A DNA stretch of 64,000 nt. Origin: Clostridiales bacterium. GTDB lineage: Bacteria; Bacillota; Clostridia; Oscillospirales; Acutalibacteraceae. The translations under genes and the position numbers were made by a program. A model generated the notes under the pieces. It searched no databases. It was not told where the DNA came from and worked only from the letters and a program-made list of their open reading frames with translations. Shown here one piece after another: positions 39,820 to 49,301 of this stretch. Location: the NCBI GenBank assembly GCA_024684435.1, contig JAIKWV010000015.1, positions 1-64,000 on the forward strand. Direction: 5' to 3'. Every line of letters starts with the position of its first letter. Within the stretch, counting starts at the first letter, position 1.

Positions 39820-40621
39820 TAAGATACGGCTTGATTCCGGGGTCTTTGAACGGGGATTAGTACAGTCCAGGGAGCGGGCAAAGGCTTTGATAATGGCAGG
39901 GCAGGTATATGTCAACGGTCAGAAGGTACTTAAAGGCGGTACGTTTATTAAGCCGGAGGACGTTATTGAGGTCAGGGAAACTCAGAACCCCTTTGTCAGC
40001 AGAGGCGGATATAAACTTAAAAAGGGCATAGAAAAATTCGGCATAGAGTTGAAGGACTGCACCTGTATGGATATAGGAGCCTCCACCGGAGGATTTACGG
40101 ATTGCATGCTCATAAACGGTGCAAAAAAGGTTTATGCAATAGACGTGGGATACGGTCAGCTCGCGTGGAAGCTGCGCACGGATGACCGTGTGGTAAACCT
40201 TGAACGTACAAATTTCAGGTATGTTACGTCGGAACAGATCCCCGAACCCATTGACTTTGCCAGCGTGGATGTTTCGTTTATTTCTCTGAAACATATATTG
40301 CCGCCGCTGTTTTCACTGCTGAGAACCGGTGGCTCCGCGGTTTGCCTTATAAAACCCCAGTTTGAAGCCGGTCGTGAAAATGTGGGCAAAAAAGGCGTTG
40401 TCAGGGACAAAAACGTACATATCGACGTAATAAACAACGTGTTCGGTTTTGCCTTGGAAAACGGATTCTCCGTAGCGGGTCTGGAGTATTCTCCCATAAA
40501 AGGACCGGAGGGAAACATAGAATATCTTATGTATATTGTCAAGGACGGCTTGAATAAAAATAACTGCGCAGAGCTTGCAAAAACCGTTGTTGAAGCTTCG
40601 CACAGCGATCTGGACAAATGA
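39812..40621 (+). CDS. tlyA: TlyA-family rRNA 2'-O-methyltransferase
   Basis: A 269-residue protein with an N-terminal S4 RNA-binding domain (KIRLDSGVFERGLVQSRERA; AGQVYVNGQKVLKGGTFI) and an FtsJ-like SAM domain (CMDIGASTGGFTDCMLINGA; YAIDVGYGQLAWKLRTDDRV). The family methylates 16S and/or 23S rRNA and in some strains its loss gives capreomycin resistance. The TTG start at 39812 overlaps dxs. It lies before nadK, argR and recN, the usual Firmicutes order. Confidence 0.92.
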   Translation: MADKIRLDSGVFERGLVQSRERAKALIMAGQVYVNGQKVLKGGTFIKPEDVIEVRETQNPFVSRGGYKLKKGIEKFGIELKDCTCMDIGASTGGFTDCMLINGAKKVYAIDVGYGQLAWKLRTDDRVVNLERTNFRYVTSEQIPEPIDFASVDVSFISLKHILPPLFSLLRTGGSAVCLIKPQFEAGRENVGKKGVVRDKNVHIDVINNVFGFALENGFSVAGLEYSPIKGPEGNIEYLMYIVKDGLNKNNCAELAKTVVEASHSDLDK

Positions 40622-40660
40622 CGAGAATTGAAACGCAGCTCAGATATCTGGAGGTGCAAT

Positions 40661-41512
40661 ATGAAAATTGCGGTTATACCAAATCTCACAAGGGCGAACT
40701 CTTATCAGATCACCCTTGACGTTTGTAAGCATTTGAAAAGGCTTGACGCCGAATATTATTTTAACGCCGGAAACAAAGAAGTTTTTTCAGCCACCGGAGC
40801 CGGCTTCTTAAGTCAGGATGAAATGCTCAGGCTTTGCGATGTTGTTATCGCGGTGGGGGGAGACGGCACTATATTGCATGCCGCCAAGATATCCGCCGAG
40901 TACGGCAAAGCGGTTTTGGGCATAAACGCCGGCAGACTTGCTTTTATGGCAGGTCTTGAGGCGGATGAGCTTGATCTGCTGGACAGGCTCATCAACAACA
41001 GCTACGAGGTCGAGCACCGTATGATGCTCAAGGTGGAGGCGGAGAGCGAACTCACGGGGAAAATGTCGGATTACTGCATAAACGACGCGGTGATCGACAG
41101 AGCCGGTTCCACACATATAATCGAACTCAGCGCGGAATGCGACGGTCAGCACATCAACAATTATCTGGGCGACGGAGTTATAATCGCCACACCCACCGGT
41201 TCCACTGCTTACTCGCTTTCTGCGGGTGGGCCGGTAATTGACCCGCAGCTTGAGACCATAACGCTGACGCCGGTCTGTACACATTCTCTGTTTTCAAGAT
41301 CGCTTATTTTTAAATACGACAAAACGATCTCCATAAGATCTGACGAAGATGAATGTGTAAACCTTTCATGTGACGGAGAAAAGCCGTTTGTTATGAAAGG
41401 AAAGAGCACGGTCAGGATAAGCAAGGCGGAGATATACGCGGATTTTATCAGAATAAAATCTGACACTTTCATTGACGTTTTGAACAGTAAACTTGCAGCT
41501 CGCAGAGTGTGA
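40661..41512 (+). CDS. nadK: NAD kinase
   Basis: A 283-residue NAD kinase (inorganic phosphate/ATP fold) making NADP. VAVGGDGTILHAAKI is the GGDG motif; LGINAGRLAFMAGLE, NDAVIDRAGSTHIIEL and GDGVIIATPTGSTAYSLSAGG are the other conserved blocks. ATG at 40661 has CTGGAGG ahead; the upstream in-frame start at 40628 would place the first motif too late. Confidence 0.95.
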   Translation: MKIAVIPNLTRANSYQITLDVCKHLKRLDAEYYFNAGNKEVFSATGAGFLSQDEMLRLCDVVIAVGGDGTILHAAKISAEYGKAVLGINAGRLAFMAGLEADELDLLDRLINNSYEVEHRMMLKVEAESELTGKMSDYCINDAVIDRAGSTHIIELSAECDGQHINNYLGDGVIIATPTGSTAYSLSAGGPVIDPQLETITLTPVCTHSLFSRSLIFKYDKTISIRSDEDECVNLSCDGEKPFVMKGKSTVRISKAEIYADFIRIKSDTFIDVLNSKLAARRV

Positions 41513-41550
41513 TATAAGCGCAATATATTTTAAGGACGGGAGAGGCAGAA

Positions 41551-42003
41551 ATGAAGAAGGACAGACATAAGATGATTTTGAAGATCATCGAAAACAATGT
41601 TATTTCGACACAGGAAGACCTGTTGCAGATGCTTAAAGACAGCGGCTTTGATTCCACACAGGCCACTGTCTCAAGGGATATCAAAGAGCTGCGCCTTGTA
41701 AAGACAATGGATGAAAACGGTAATTATTGCTACAAGGTGAACCCGGCGGGTTCGGATGAGCTGCTTTCAAAGTACAATTCCATATTTGCTCATTCCGTAA
41801 TAAGCGTTGACTATGCCGGAAATATGGTGGTGGTGCGTTGCTTTACAGGTATGGCGAACGCCGCCTGCGCCGCGTTTGACAACATGAAATGGGAAGGCCT
41901 TGTTGGGACGCTTGCGGGGGATGATACGATTTTTGCCCTGTGCAGAAACGAAGAATATGCCCTGCAGATCAAGAACAGCATCCAGAGCGTTCTGCTCAAA
42001 TAA
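41551..42003 (+). CDS. argR: Arginine repressor ArgR
   Basis: A 150-residue repressor. The N-terminal wHTH has ENNVISTQEDLLQMLKDSGF and ATVSRDIKELRLVK; the C-terminal trimerisation/arginine-binding domain has AGNMVVVRCFTGMANAACAA and LVGTLAGDDTIFAL. It would repress arginine synthesis genes. It stands before recN, typical of Firmicutes. Confidence 0.95.
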   Translation: MKKDRHKMILKIIENNVISTQEDLLQMLKDSGFDSTQATVSRDIKELRLVKTMDENGNYCYKVNPAGSDELLSKYNSIFAHSVISVDYAGNMVVVRCFTGMANAACAAFDNMKWEGLVGTLAGDDTIFALCRNEEYALQIKNSIQSVLLK

Positions 42004-42027
42004 TCTCTTCAAGGGGTTTGTCTTATT

Positions 42028-43692
42028 ATGCTGCAAAGCTTGAAAATCGAAAACATAGCTATAATAGAACACGCAGAGCTGGAGCTTAACGGCGGATTTA
42101 ATGTCCTCACAGGCGAGACCGGCGCGGGTAAGTCTATAATAATTGACTCCATCAACGCCGTTTTGGGGGAGCGCACATCAAGGGAGCTTATCAGAACAGG
42201 GACAAGCTCCGCAAAAGTCACCGCCGTGTTTACTGAGGTGGGGTACGCTGTCTGTGACGCCATTGAAAGTATAGGCTTGAACCCGTCGGAGGATGGCTGC
42301 CTGATCATACAGCGCTCAATTTCTGCTGACGGCAAAAATGTGTGCAGGATAAACGGTGAACCCGTAACCGTTTCCATGCTCAGGACCGTGGGCAGATCGC
42401 TTATCAATATACACGGTCAGCACGACAGTCAGGCTCTTTTAAACAGCGAAAACCATTTCCGTTATCTTGACAGCCTTGCGGGCAATTCGGATCTTCTGAG
42501 TGAGTATCAGAGGTCGTATCACAACCTGTTGAGCCTGAAAAGAGAGTTGAAAGCGATCAGCAGAGATGATGCGGAAAAGGCGAGAAGGCTCGATATACTT
42601 GATTTCCAGATAAATGAACTTGAAACTGCGCAGATAGTCCCCGGTGAATGGGACAGGCTCACAGCAAAGAAAAACGTATATGTAAACGGTGAAAAGATCG
42701 TAAGATTTCTGACAGAGGCATATATTGCCATCAATGGTACCGACGAGGATTCGGGAGCGGTACAGCGCACCGAAAGCGCGGCAATGTCACTGCAAAAGGC
42801 GGCAAACTATTATGAAGCCGCGGAAACACTGTCCGAAAAAGTCCTTTCGCTGTCATATGATCTTGCGGAGCACTCTGCGGATATAAGCGAAATGATATCA
42901 AATTTTGATATAGATGAAAGAGAACTTGATGAGATCGAATCAAGACTTGACTTGCTTTATAAGCTTTCCGGGAAATACGGAAGTACAGAGGAAGAAATGC
43001 TTGAATTTCTTGAAAACGCAAAGCGTGAGGCGAGAGATATAGAGCTTTCGGATGAGAGGATAGCCTTCCTTGAATCGGAGATCGTCAAGGCGGAAAAAGA
43101 AACTTCTCTGCTGGCGGAAAAGCTTTCGGAATCACGGAAGATCGCCGGAGAGAATTTTTCACAGGCAGTCTGCGGAGAGCTTGAATTTCTTGATATGCCC
43201 AGTGTTGTGTTTGAAATAAAGTACGGTAAAACAGATTATTCGGAGACCGGTTCAGATGATATAGAATTTCTTATCTCCGCCAACATAGGCGAAACACCAA
43301 AGCCGCTTTCCAAAATCGCTTCCGGCGGTGAGCTTTCAAGAATAATGCTTGCCATCAAAAACGTCCTGTCTGACAAGGACAATGTTGACACCCTGATCTT
43401 TGACGAGATAGATACCGGAGTCAGCGGACGGGCGGCTCAGAAGGTAGCGATGAAATTAGCTGAAGTGTCCCGTGGCAGACAGGTCATCTGCGTTACCCAC
43501 CTGGCTCAGATAGCTGCTCAGGCGGACTATCATTTCAGAATATCGAAATCGGTTGAAGGGGACAAGACCTATACTCATGTAACGGCTCTTGACTATGAGG
43601 GGCGCAAGGAAGAGCTTGCCCGGATCATCGGCGGGCTTGAGATAACCGAGCTTCAGCTTAAAAGCGCGGAAGAAATGTTGAGAAACAAATAA
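42028..43692 (+). CDS. recN: DNA repair protein RecN
   Basis: A 554-residue SMC-like ATPase for double-strand break repair. LTGETGAGKSIIIDSINAVLG is the Walker A; VSMLRTVGRSLINIHGQHDSQ follows; coiled coils fill the middle; LSKIASGGELSRIMLAIKNVL is the ABC signature and TLIFDEIDTGVSG the Walker B. The two-component genes come next instead of spoIVB-spo0A, the order seen in many relatives. Confidence 0.96.
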   Translation: MLQSLKIENIAIIEHAELELNGGFNVLTGETGAGKSIIIDSINAVLGERTSRELIRTGTSSAKVTAVFTEVGYAVCDAIESIGLNPSEDGCLIIQRSISADGKNVCRINGEPVTVSMLRTVGRSLINIHGQHDSQALLNSENHFRYLDSLAGNSDLLSEYQRSYHNLLSLKRELKAISRDDAEKARRLDILDFQINELETAQIVPGEWDRLTAKKNVYVNGEKIVRFLTEAYIAINGTDEDSGAVQRTESAAMSLQKAANYYEAAETLSEKVLSLSYDLAEHSADISEMISNFDIDERELDEIESRLDLLYKLSGKYGSTEEEMLEFLENAKREARDIELSDERIAFLESEIVKAEKETSLLAEKLSESRKIAGENFSQAVCGELEFLDMPSVVFEIKYGKTDYSETGSDDIEFLISANIGETPKPLSKIASGGELSRIMLAIKNVLSDKDNVDTLIFDEIDTGVSGRAAQKVAMKLAEVSRGRQVICVTHLAQIAAQADYHFRISKSVEGDKTYTHVTALDYEGRKEELARIIGGLEITELQLKSAEEMLRNK

Positions 43693-43748
43693 TAATGCGG
43701 TAAAAAGCATTTTAACATTTGACAAAACGATTTTGGAGGGCTTGTCTG

Positions 43749-44441
43749 ATGTACAATATTTTGGTTTGTGACGATGAAAATGATATTGTCAGCGCTATCA
43801 GGATCCAGCTTGAAAAGAACGGCTATAACGTATATGAAGCCTATGACGGTCAGCAGATGCTGGACATTTATTCTAAGCACGGCGATGATATCGATCTGAT
43901 AATAATGGATGTTATGATGCCTGTCCTTGACGGGTTTTCCGCTATATCAGCCCTGCGCAGGAGCAGTGAGGTGCCTGTGATATTTTTAAGCGCAAAGGGT
44001 GATAATTCAGATAAAGTACAGGGACTGGATTGCGGCGCTGACGATTATATATCAAAGCCGTATAATCCGGAAGAGCTTATCGCAAGGGTCAGGGCAAGAC
44101 TGAGACGCCCGGTAAACTCTCAGGCGCCGGCTTCTCATATCTACACAAACGGAGATCTTGAGATAAACGACAAGGAAAAAAGCGTATCTGTAGGCGGTAA
44201 GAAGATCAGCCTCACCCCGAGAGAATACGATATCCTTTTGCTGTTTGTAAAAAATTTAGGTGAAGTATTCGGCCCGGAGGAGATATATACCGCTGTGTGG
44301 CATGAACCTCCGGTAGCCGTGGGAAACACCGTTACCGTTCATATAAGACATCTTAGAGAAAAAATAGAGTACGATCCTTCAAAGCCCAGATTCCTTAAAG
44401 TAATCTGGGGCAGGGGGTATAAAATGGAAAAATTACAGTAA
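43749..44441 (+). CDS. OmpR/VanR-type response regulator
   Basis: A 230-residue protein with a receiver domain (LVCDDENDIVSAI; IIMDVMMPVLDG with phospho-Asp; FLSAKGDNSDKVQGLDCGADDYISKPYN) and a winged-helix output domain (SLTPREYDILLLFVKNLGEV; VAVGNTVTVHIRHLREKIE). It resembles VanR. ATG at 43749 has GGAGGG 8 bp ahead. Its partner kinase follows after 12 bp. Confidence 0.92.
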   Translation: MYNILVCDDENDIVSAIRIQLEKNGYNVYEAYDGQQMLDIYSKHGDDIDLIIMDVMMPVLDGFSAISALRRSSEVPVIFLSAKGDNSDKVQGLDCGADDYISKPYNPEELIARVRARLRRPVNSQAPASHIYTNGDLEINDKEKSVSVGGKKISLTPREYDILLLFVKNLGEVFGPEEIYTAVWHEPPVAVGNTVTVHIRHLREKIEYDPSKPRFLKVIWGRGYKMEKLQ

Positions 44442-44453
44442 GGGGGTAAGTAC

Positions 44454-46493
44454 ATGAAGTACAGCATTAAGTCGATATATGACAAATTTACCGCAATGAT
44501 CATACTTATCTCCGTAACTGTTATAACTGCCGGTTGTGTTTTAGGCGTATATTATCTTTATCAGTACGGCTTCTACAAAAACGGTGTGGACAGTGTGCGT
44601 CAGAATACCTGGCTCACAAAGATCAAAGAGGATGAATCGGAAGTTGAAGATTATCTGTATGCCTATTTCAACGATGATGACAAAAGCCTGGGATCATATA
44701 ACAGTGAGGGATATACAAACAATAAGAACAGCATATTCTTATCTGTCTATGATTCGACCGGCAATATCGTTTTTCAATCAAAATCAAGGAAATACAGCAA
44801 GGATGAAAGTAATATTTCCTTCTTAGTCTCTGATACCGACGGGAGCACGGTCATAAAAAATTATTCAGATAAAGATTTCAGCTTTAACTCAGATGAAGAT
44901 TATCAGTTTAAGTACGAGAAAAACTATTCCATAGGAGAAAATAACGGAACTATAACCTGTTATCTGCGAAATGAATTGACTGCGCGAGACAGTTACCGAG
45001 CCACAAACCGTTTTATTGATCTGGGAAACTCTTTCCTGAAGTACATCATAATATTTGTGCTTGTAATTTCGATAGTTATTTTGCTTGTTATGATGTCGCT
45101 GATAGCATTCGGAGCCGGAGACGTACAGTCGGACGGTCAGATCTCAATGAGTTTTATTGATAAACTGCCCTTTGATGTATGTACCGTCGGACTTTTGGGA
45201 ACGCTGATAGTGGCGTGGCTCAGCATAAGACTTACGGAGATCGCGGATTCAAATATCGTGCTTTTCAACGTGGTCGTATTTTTCGTAGTTGTTATCATGG
45301 TGCTGGTACTGCTGCTCTATCTTTCAACTTTTTCCGTCCGGTTAAAGATGGGTAATCTGCTTCGGAATACGCTGCTGTATCGGTTCTACAGCTGGATCGC
45401 AAAGAATACGAAGCGGATAAAGAGATTAAAGAAATTTAAAAAAGCCAAAAAGGAAAAAACTCGAAAGGATAACTCAAGTCTGTACTTCAGAAATCTTATA
45501 ATAACCGTTGCTTTACTGACGGTTGCAGAGCTGGGCGTGCTTTTATATTTTGTGCATCAGGAAACAGCGGATCAATTGGAGTTTATGCACTACGTTACAT
45601 ACTGGGCAATAAGCAGGGTCATATCAATTCCCATTATTGTAGTTGCCGCCATGAATTTCGCTTACGTCTATAACACAAGTAAAAGGCTTGCTGAAGGAAA
45701 TCTTGACGAACCGGAGAACACTTACTTTATGTTCAAGGGCTTCCGTATGTACAACAAGAACCTTGAACAGATCAGAAAAGAGATCTCAAAGTCTATTGAA
45801 TCGGAGATGAAAAACGAGAGACTTAAAAATGAGATGATAACCAATTTGTCCCACGACATAAAAACTCCTCTGACAGCCATAATAGGTTATGCATCTCTTC
45901 TCAAGGACAGCAATAAATCTCCGGATGAGGAAAAGTCATATATCGAGGGTATTGACAGACAGTCGGAAAAGCTCAGAAAGTTGCTGGAAAATCTTATTGA
46001 GTCATCTAAATTGTCAAACGGAGATATTGTTGTACAAAAGGAAAAAATGAATGTAGGGCTTATCCTTTCGCAGATAGTGGGGGAATTCCAGTATATGCTT
46101 GACGAATATGAGCTGAAGCTTGTATGCGATGAACCGGAAACACCCGCCTGTATCAGCGCGGACGGCGACCTTCTGTGGCGCATAATCGACAACCTTATGA
46201 GCAATATCTGCAAATATGCCCAAAAGGGTACGGATGTATATCTTGACGCAGAGATCACCCACGACAAGGTAAGGATAATATTGCAGAATACCTCTGCCAC
46301 GACCATAGAGACAGACGGAGACGAGTTGCTTGAACGTTTCGTAAGGGACGACAGTTCCAGACACACGGAAGGCGACGGTCTGGGCTTGTCGATTGCCAAG
46401 AGACTTGCCGAGCTTCAGGGGGGAAAAATGGAGCTTTCGGTTGACGGTAATATATTTAAAGCGTCACTCCTTTTTGACAGAACATACGAATAA
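44454..46493 (+). CDS. Sensor histidine kinase with multiple membrane segments
   Basis: A 679-residue kinase. A membrane helix at about 13-37 precedes an extracytoplasmic sensor of about 150 residues; two to three further helices lie around 195-295; a very basic cytoplasmic linker (KNTKRIKRLKKFKKAKKEK) is near 315-335; and two more helices at about 345-400 come before the HisKA domain. NLSHDIKTPLTAIIGY has phospho-His467. Then the HATPase domain follows (LMSNICKYAQKG as N box, DGLGLSIAKRLAELQGG as G2). The C-terminus resembles VanS. The signal is unknown; the extra membrane domain is unusual. Confidence 0.88.
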   Translation: MKYSIKSIYDKFTAMIILISVTVITAGCVLGVYYLYQYGFYKNGVDSVRQNTWLTKIKEDESEVEDYLYAYFNDDDKSLGSYNSEGYTNNKNSIFLSVYDSTGNIVFQSKSRKYSKDESNISFLVSDTDGSTVIKNYSDKDFSFNSDEDYQFKYEKNYSIGENNGTITCYLRNELTARDSYRATNRFIDLGNSFLKYIIIFVLVISIVILLVMMSLIAFGAGDVQSDGQISMSFIDKLPFDVCTVGLLGTLIVAWLSIRLTEIADSNIVLFNVVVFFVVVIMVLVLLLYLSTFSVRLKMGNLLRNTLLYRFYSWIAKNTKRIKRLKKFKKAKKEKTRKDNSSLYFRNLIITVALLTVAELGVLLYFVHQETADQLEFMHYVTYWAISRVISIPIIVVAAMNFAYVYNTSKRLAEGNLDEPENTYFMFKGFRMYNKNLEQIRKEISKSIESEMKNERLKNEMITNLSHDIKTPLTAIIGYASLLKDSNKSPDEEKSYIEGIDRQSEKLRKLLENLIESSKLSNGDIVVQKEKMNVGLILSQIVGEFQYMLDEYELKLVCDEPETPACISADGDLLWRIIDNLMSNICKYAQKGTDVYLDAEITHDKVRIILQNTSATTIETDGDELLERFVRDDSSRHTEGDGLGLSIAKRLAELQGGKMELSVDGNIFKASLLFDRTYE

Positions 46494-46500
46494 ACTTTCC

Positions 46501-46533
46501 TGCGGCAGGGATCATCCCTGCCGCAATTTTTTG
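46501..46533. terminator. Bidirectional terminator after the histidine kinase
   Basis: TGCGGCAGGGA (46501-46511) pairs perfectly with TCCCTGCCGCA (46515-46525), with ATTTTTT after. It separates convergent genes. Confidence 0.9.
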
Positions 46534-46538
46534 CCCGG

Positions 46539-48185
46539 TCAGCTTGTTTGATCGTATGCGGAGATCATGGGTCTGAGCCGTTTCGGGCCTTTTGAAATTT
46601 TTCTGACGTAATAATTCTCTGTAATGCTGAAGACCTTGCCGGAAAGCAGAAGTATTCCGGTAATATTAGGAACTGCCATAAGTCCGTTAAATATGTCGGA
46701 TATGCTCCAGACAAGCTTCAGATCCGTAACGGAACCGATGATAATAAACAGGACAAACAGCCCTTTATACAGCCTTGTTACCCTTTCTCCGAAAACGTAT
46801 TCCGTTGCCTTGACACCGTAATACGACCAGCCCAAAACCGTTGAAAACGCAAAGGCGGTAACAGATATAGCAAGCAGTTTGCCCGCATATTTTCCAAAGC
46901 ATTTTTCAAATACAAACCCCATCAGCGACGCTCCGGTCACGGCGCTTATCTCCGCCTTGCTCCGGGCGTTGATCTTTACAGTCATAAGCCTTGTAAAGGC
47001 AAAGACTTTACGGCTTCCGTTGCTTATAACAAGCGGTTGTTCTGATACAAGCGGAACGGAAAAACTTCCATTACAGCCGTCTGAGGCTATAAATATACGG
47101 GCTTCATTGTTTGCCGTCAAGGCAGCCTGTTCACAACTGAGCAGGGGAATGCCCGGAGAGCTTGTGACGTTTATCGACAGTATGGCAAACGCCGTCAGAC
47201 TGCACATAAGGATCGTGTCAAAAAACACCTCAAATATAGACCACATCCCCTGAACGGCAGGCTCTTTTATGTTGGAGGCCGTGTGGATAAAAACGGAGGA
47301 GCCCAGTCCCGCCTCGTTGGAGAATATGCCTCGCCTCAAACCGGTGGAGATCGCCTGTTTCATTATAAACCCCGCGCCGCCTCCCATTACCGCTTCTGTG
47401 GAAAATGCGCCTTTCAGAATACAGATGGTCATGTGGGGGATAGCCCTGTAATTTTTTAATATTATTATCAACGTACAGGCTATGTAAAATATTGACATAA
47501 TCGGCATGAGCTTTTCCGTGACCGAGCCTATGCGCTTTATCCCACCCTTCATTACTGCTGCTATAACAAAAGCAAACACGGCTCCCGTTGCGGCAAAGGG
47601 AATATTGAAGCTGCTGTGTAAAGCGTCGGCGGCGGAGTTTACCTGAGCCATATTGCCCATTCCCAACGAAGCCGGGATGCAGAACAGAGCAAACGCCGCC
47701 GCAATGGGCTTTCCAAGGCTTGAAAAGTGTTTACGCTCCCTCAGACCTTCCCGTATATAGTACATTGCGCCGCCCTGCCATTCGTTTTTTTCGTTTTTCT
47801 TCCTGTAATATATTCCCAATGTGTTTTCCGCATAGCCGGTCATCATGCCGAAAACAGAGGATACCCACATCCAGAAGACCGAGCCTGCTCCGCCGGTCAG
47901 GACAGCAGTCGCCACGCCGGCGATGTTGCCTGTTCCAACGGTTGCCGCCAACGCCGCGGAAACAGATTGAAACTGGGAGATCGTTTTGCTGTCGTCAGAT
48001 TCAGCTCTATCATTTTTAAACAGTGATAAAACCGTGTTTCTTACAATATGACCGGCATTTCTGAACTGAAAAAATTTACTTCTCAGGGTCAGATATATTC
48101 CTGTTCCCAGCATAAGTATGAGCATGGGAGCGCCCCATACGGCGCTTTCAGCCGCACTAAGTATTTTATAAACAAGTTCCGTCAA
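46539..48185 (-). CDS. Alanine/glycine:cation symporter (AGCS family) with an extra insertion
   Basis: A 548-residue membrane protein. Family motifs ATVGTGNIAGVATAVLTGG, GGAMYYIREGLR, RGIFSNEAGLGSSV and SYYGVKATEYVFGE are all visible. It would bring in alanine or glycine with Na+ or H+. The usual length is 440-490; about 75 additional residues at roughly 341-418 (Ser/Ala-rich, GIPLLSCEQAALTANN and ISNGSRKVFAFTR) form a hydrophilic insert between two helices. The TTG start (complement 48183-48185) has GGTGAG ahead. Confidence 0.88.
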   Translation of the reverse strand: MTELVYKILSAAESAVWGAPMLILMLGTGIYLTLRSKFFQFRNAGHIVRNTVLSLFKNDRAESDDSKTISQFQSVSAALAATVGTGNIAGVATAVLTGGAGSVFWMWVSSVFGMMTGYAENTLGIYYRKKNEKNEWQGGAMYYIREGLRERKHFSSLGKPIAAAFALFCIPASLGMGNMAQVNSAADALHSSFNIPFAATGAVFAFVIAAVMKGGIKRIGSVTEKLMPIMSIFYIACTLIIILKNYRAIPHMTICILKGAFSTEAVMGGGAGFIMKQAISTGLRRGIFSNEAGLGSSVFIHTASNIKEPAVQGMWSIFEVFFDTILMCSLTAFAILSINVTSSPGIPLLSCEQAALTANNEARIFIASDGCNGSFSVPLVSEQPLVISNGSRKVFAFTRLMTVKINARSKAEISAVTGASLMGFVFEKCFGKYAGKLLAISVTAFAFSTVLGWSYYGVKATEYVFGERVTRLYKGLFVLFIIIGSVTDLKLVWSISDIFNGLMAVPNITGILLLSGKVFSITENYYVRKISKGPKRLRPMISAYDQTS

Positions 48186-48224
48186 GAAATTCTCACCGCC
48201 AAAGAAAAATCTGTATATTATGTA

Positions 48225-48253
48225 TTGATATATATTAAAAGTAAGTGTATAAT
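48225..48253 (+). promoter_or_regulatory. SigA promoter for hprK
   Basis: TTGATA (48225-48230) and TATAAT (48248-48253) are 17 bp apart, 47 bp before the start codon. Confidence 0.75.
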
Positions 48254-48299
48254 AGTATTCGTATTATTGTAATTATCGCTTGTTGCGGAGGTGTAGTGA

Positions 48300-49268
48300 T
48301 TGACAGCTAAATATTCAGTTCCTCTTGCCAAATTAATAAAAGACAACTCTTATGAGCTTATTTATTCTCCAAAGGACACAAAGGATATATACATAAGCTC
48401 CAAGGAGGTAGGCAGACCGGGTCTGGTACTCACCGGCTATTTTGAGTATTTTGAGCCTGCTCGCGTGCAGTACCTCGGCTTGAACGAGCTGGGATATATC
48501 AAAAGCCTCGGTGAGGAGGACGGAAAGACCGCCATGGAACGTCTTTTTTCCTGCTGTCCTGCATTGATCGTTATCACCAGAGGACTTGATTTCCCCGGAT
48601 ATCTCATTGAGCTTGCGGAAAAATATGAGGTTCCTATAATAAGGACGGATGAATCCACATCAAGCAATATGTCAATGCTCATTTCTTACCTGGGAGTAGA
48701 GCTGGCGGACAGGATCACCCGTCACGGTGTTCTTGTGGAGGTTTACGGTCAGGGCGTACTTATCGTGGGCGACAGCGGCGTAGGTAAGAGCGAAACGGCT
48801 CTTGAGCTGATAAAGAGGGGACACAGGCTTATTGCCGATGACGCCGTTGAGATCCGCAAGGTCTCGGCAAGGACCCTTGTGGGCTCTTCGCCTGACAATA
48901 TCCGGCATTTCATAGAGCTCAGAGGAGTTGGCGTTATAAACGCGAGAAGGATCTTCGGTATGGGCGCCATCAAAATGACCGAAAAGATAGATCTGGTCAT
49001 TGAACTTGAACATTGGGATGACAGTAACCCCTATGACCGAATGGGTCTTGACAATGAATACACGGAAATTCTCGGTATCAAAATACCCATGGTTGTGGTT
49101 CCGATCCGTCCCGGCAGGAATCTTTCTATTATCATAGAAGCGGCGACCATGAACAACAGGCAGAAGGAAATGGGCTATAATGCAGCTAAGGAGCTTCTGC
49201 ATAATCTGGGTATGGATGATGAGATCGTTGCCGAAGAACGCAAAATAGAAGCGTGGCACAATTATTGA
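48300..49268 (+). CDS. hprK: HPr kinase/phosphorylase
   Basis: A 322-residue bifunctional enzyme that phosphorylates/dephosphorylates HPr on Ser46, the switch for catabolite control. ITRHGVLVEVYGQGVLIVGD is the conserved region with His142; GDSGVGKS is the Walker A (157-164); ELRGVGVINARRIFGMGAIK is a family signature. The TTG start has GGAGGTG at 48287-48293. It heads a run with glucokinase, murB, rapZ, whiA and dnaE. Confidence 0.96.
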   Translation: MTAKYSVPLAKLIKDNSYELIYSPKDTKDIYISSKEVGRPGLVLTGYFEYFEPARVQYLGLNELGYIKSLGEEDGKTAMERLFSCCPALIVITRGLDFPGYLIELAEKYEVPIIRTDESTSSNMSMLISYLGVELADRITRHGVLVEVYGQGVLIVGDSGVGKSETALELIKRGHRLIADDAVEIRKVSARTLVGSSPDNIRHFIELRGVGVINARRIFGMGAIKMTEKIDLVIELEHWDDSNPYDRMGLDNEYTEILGIKIPMVVVPIRPGRNLSIIIEAATMNNRQKEMGYNAAKELLHNLGMDDEIVAEERKIEAWHNY

Positions 49269-49301
49269 TAAATTAACATAAAATATAGGAAGTGCATAAG
49301 A

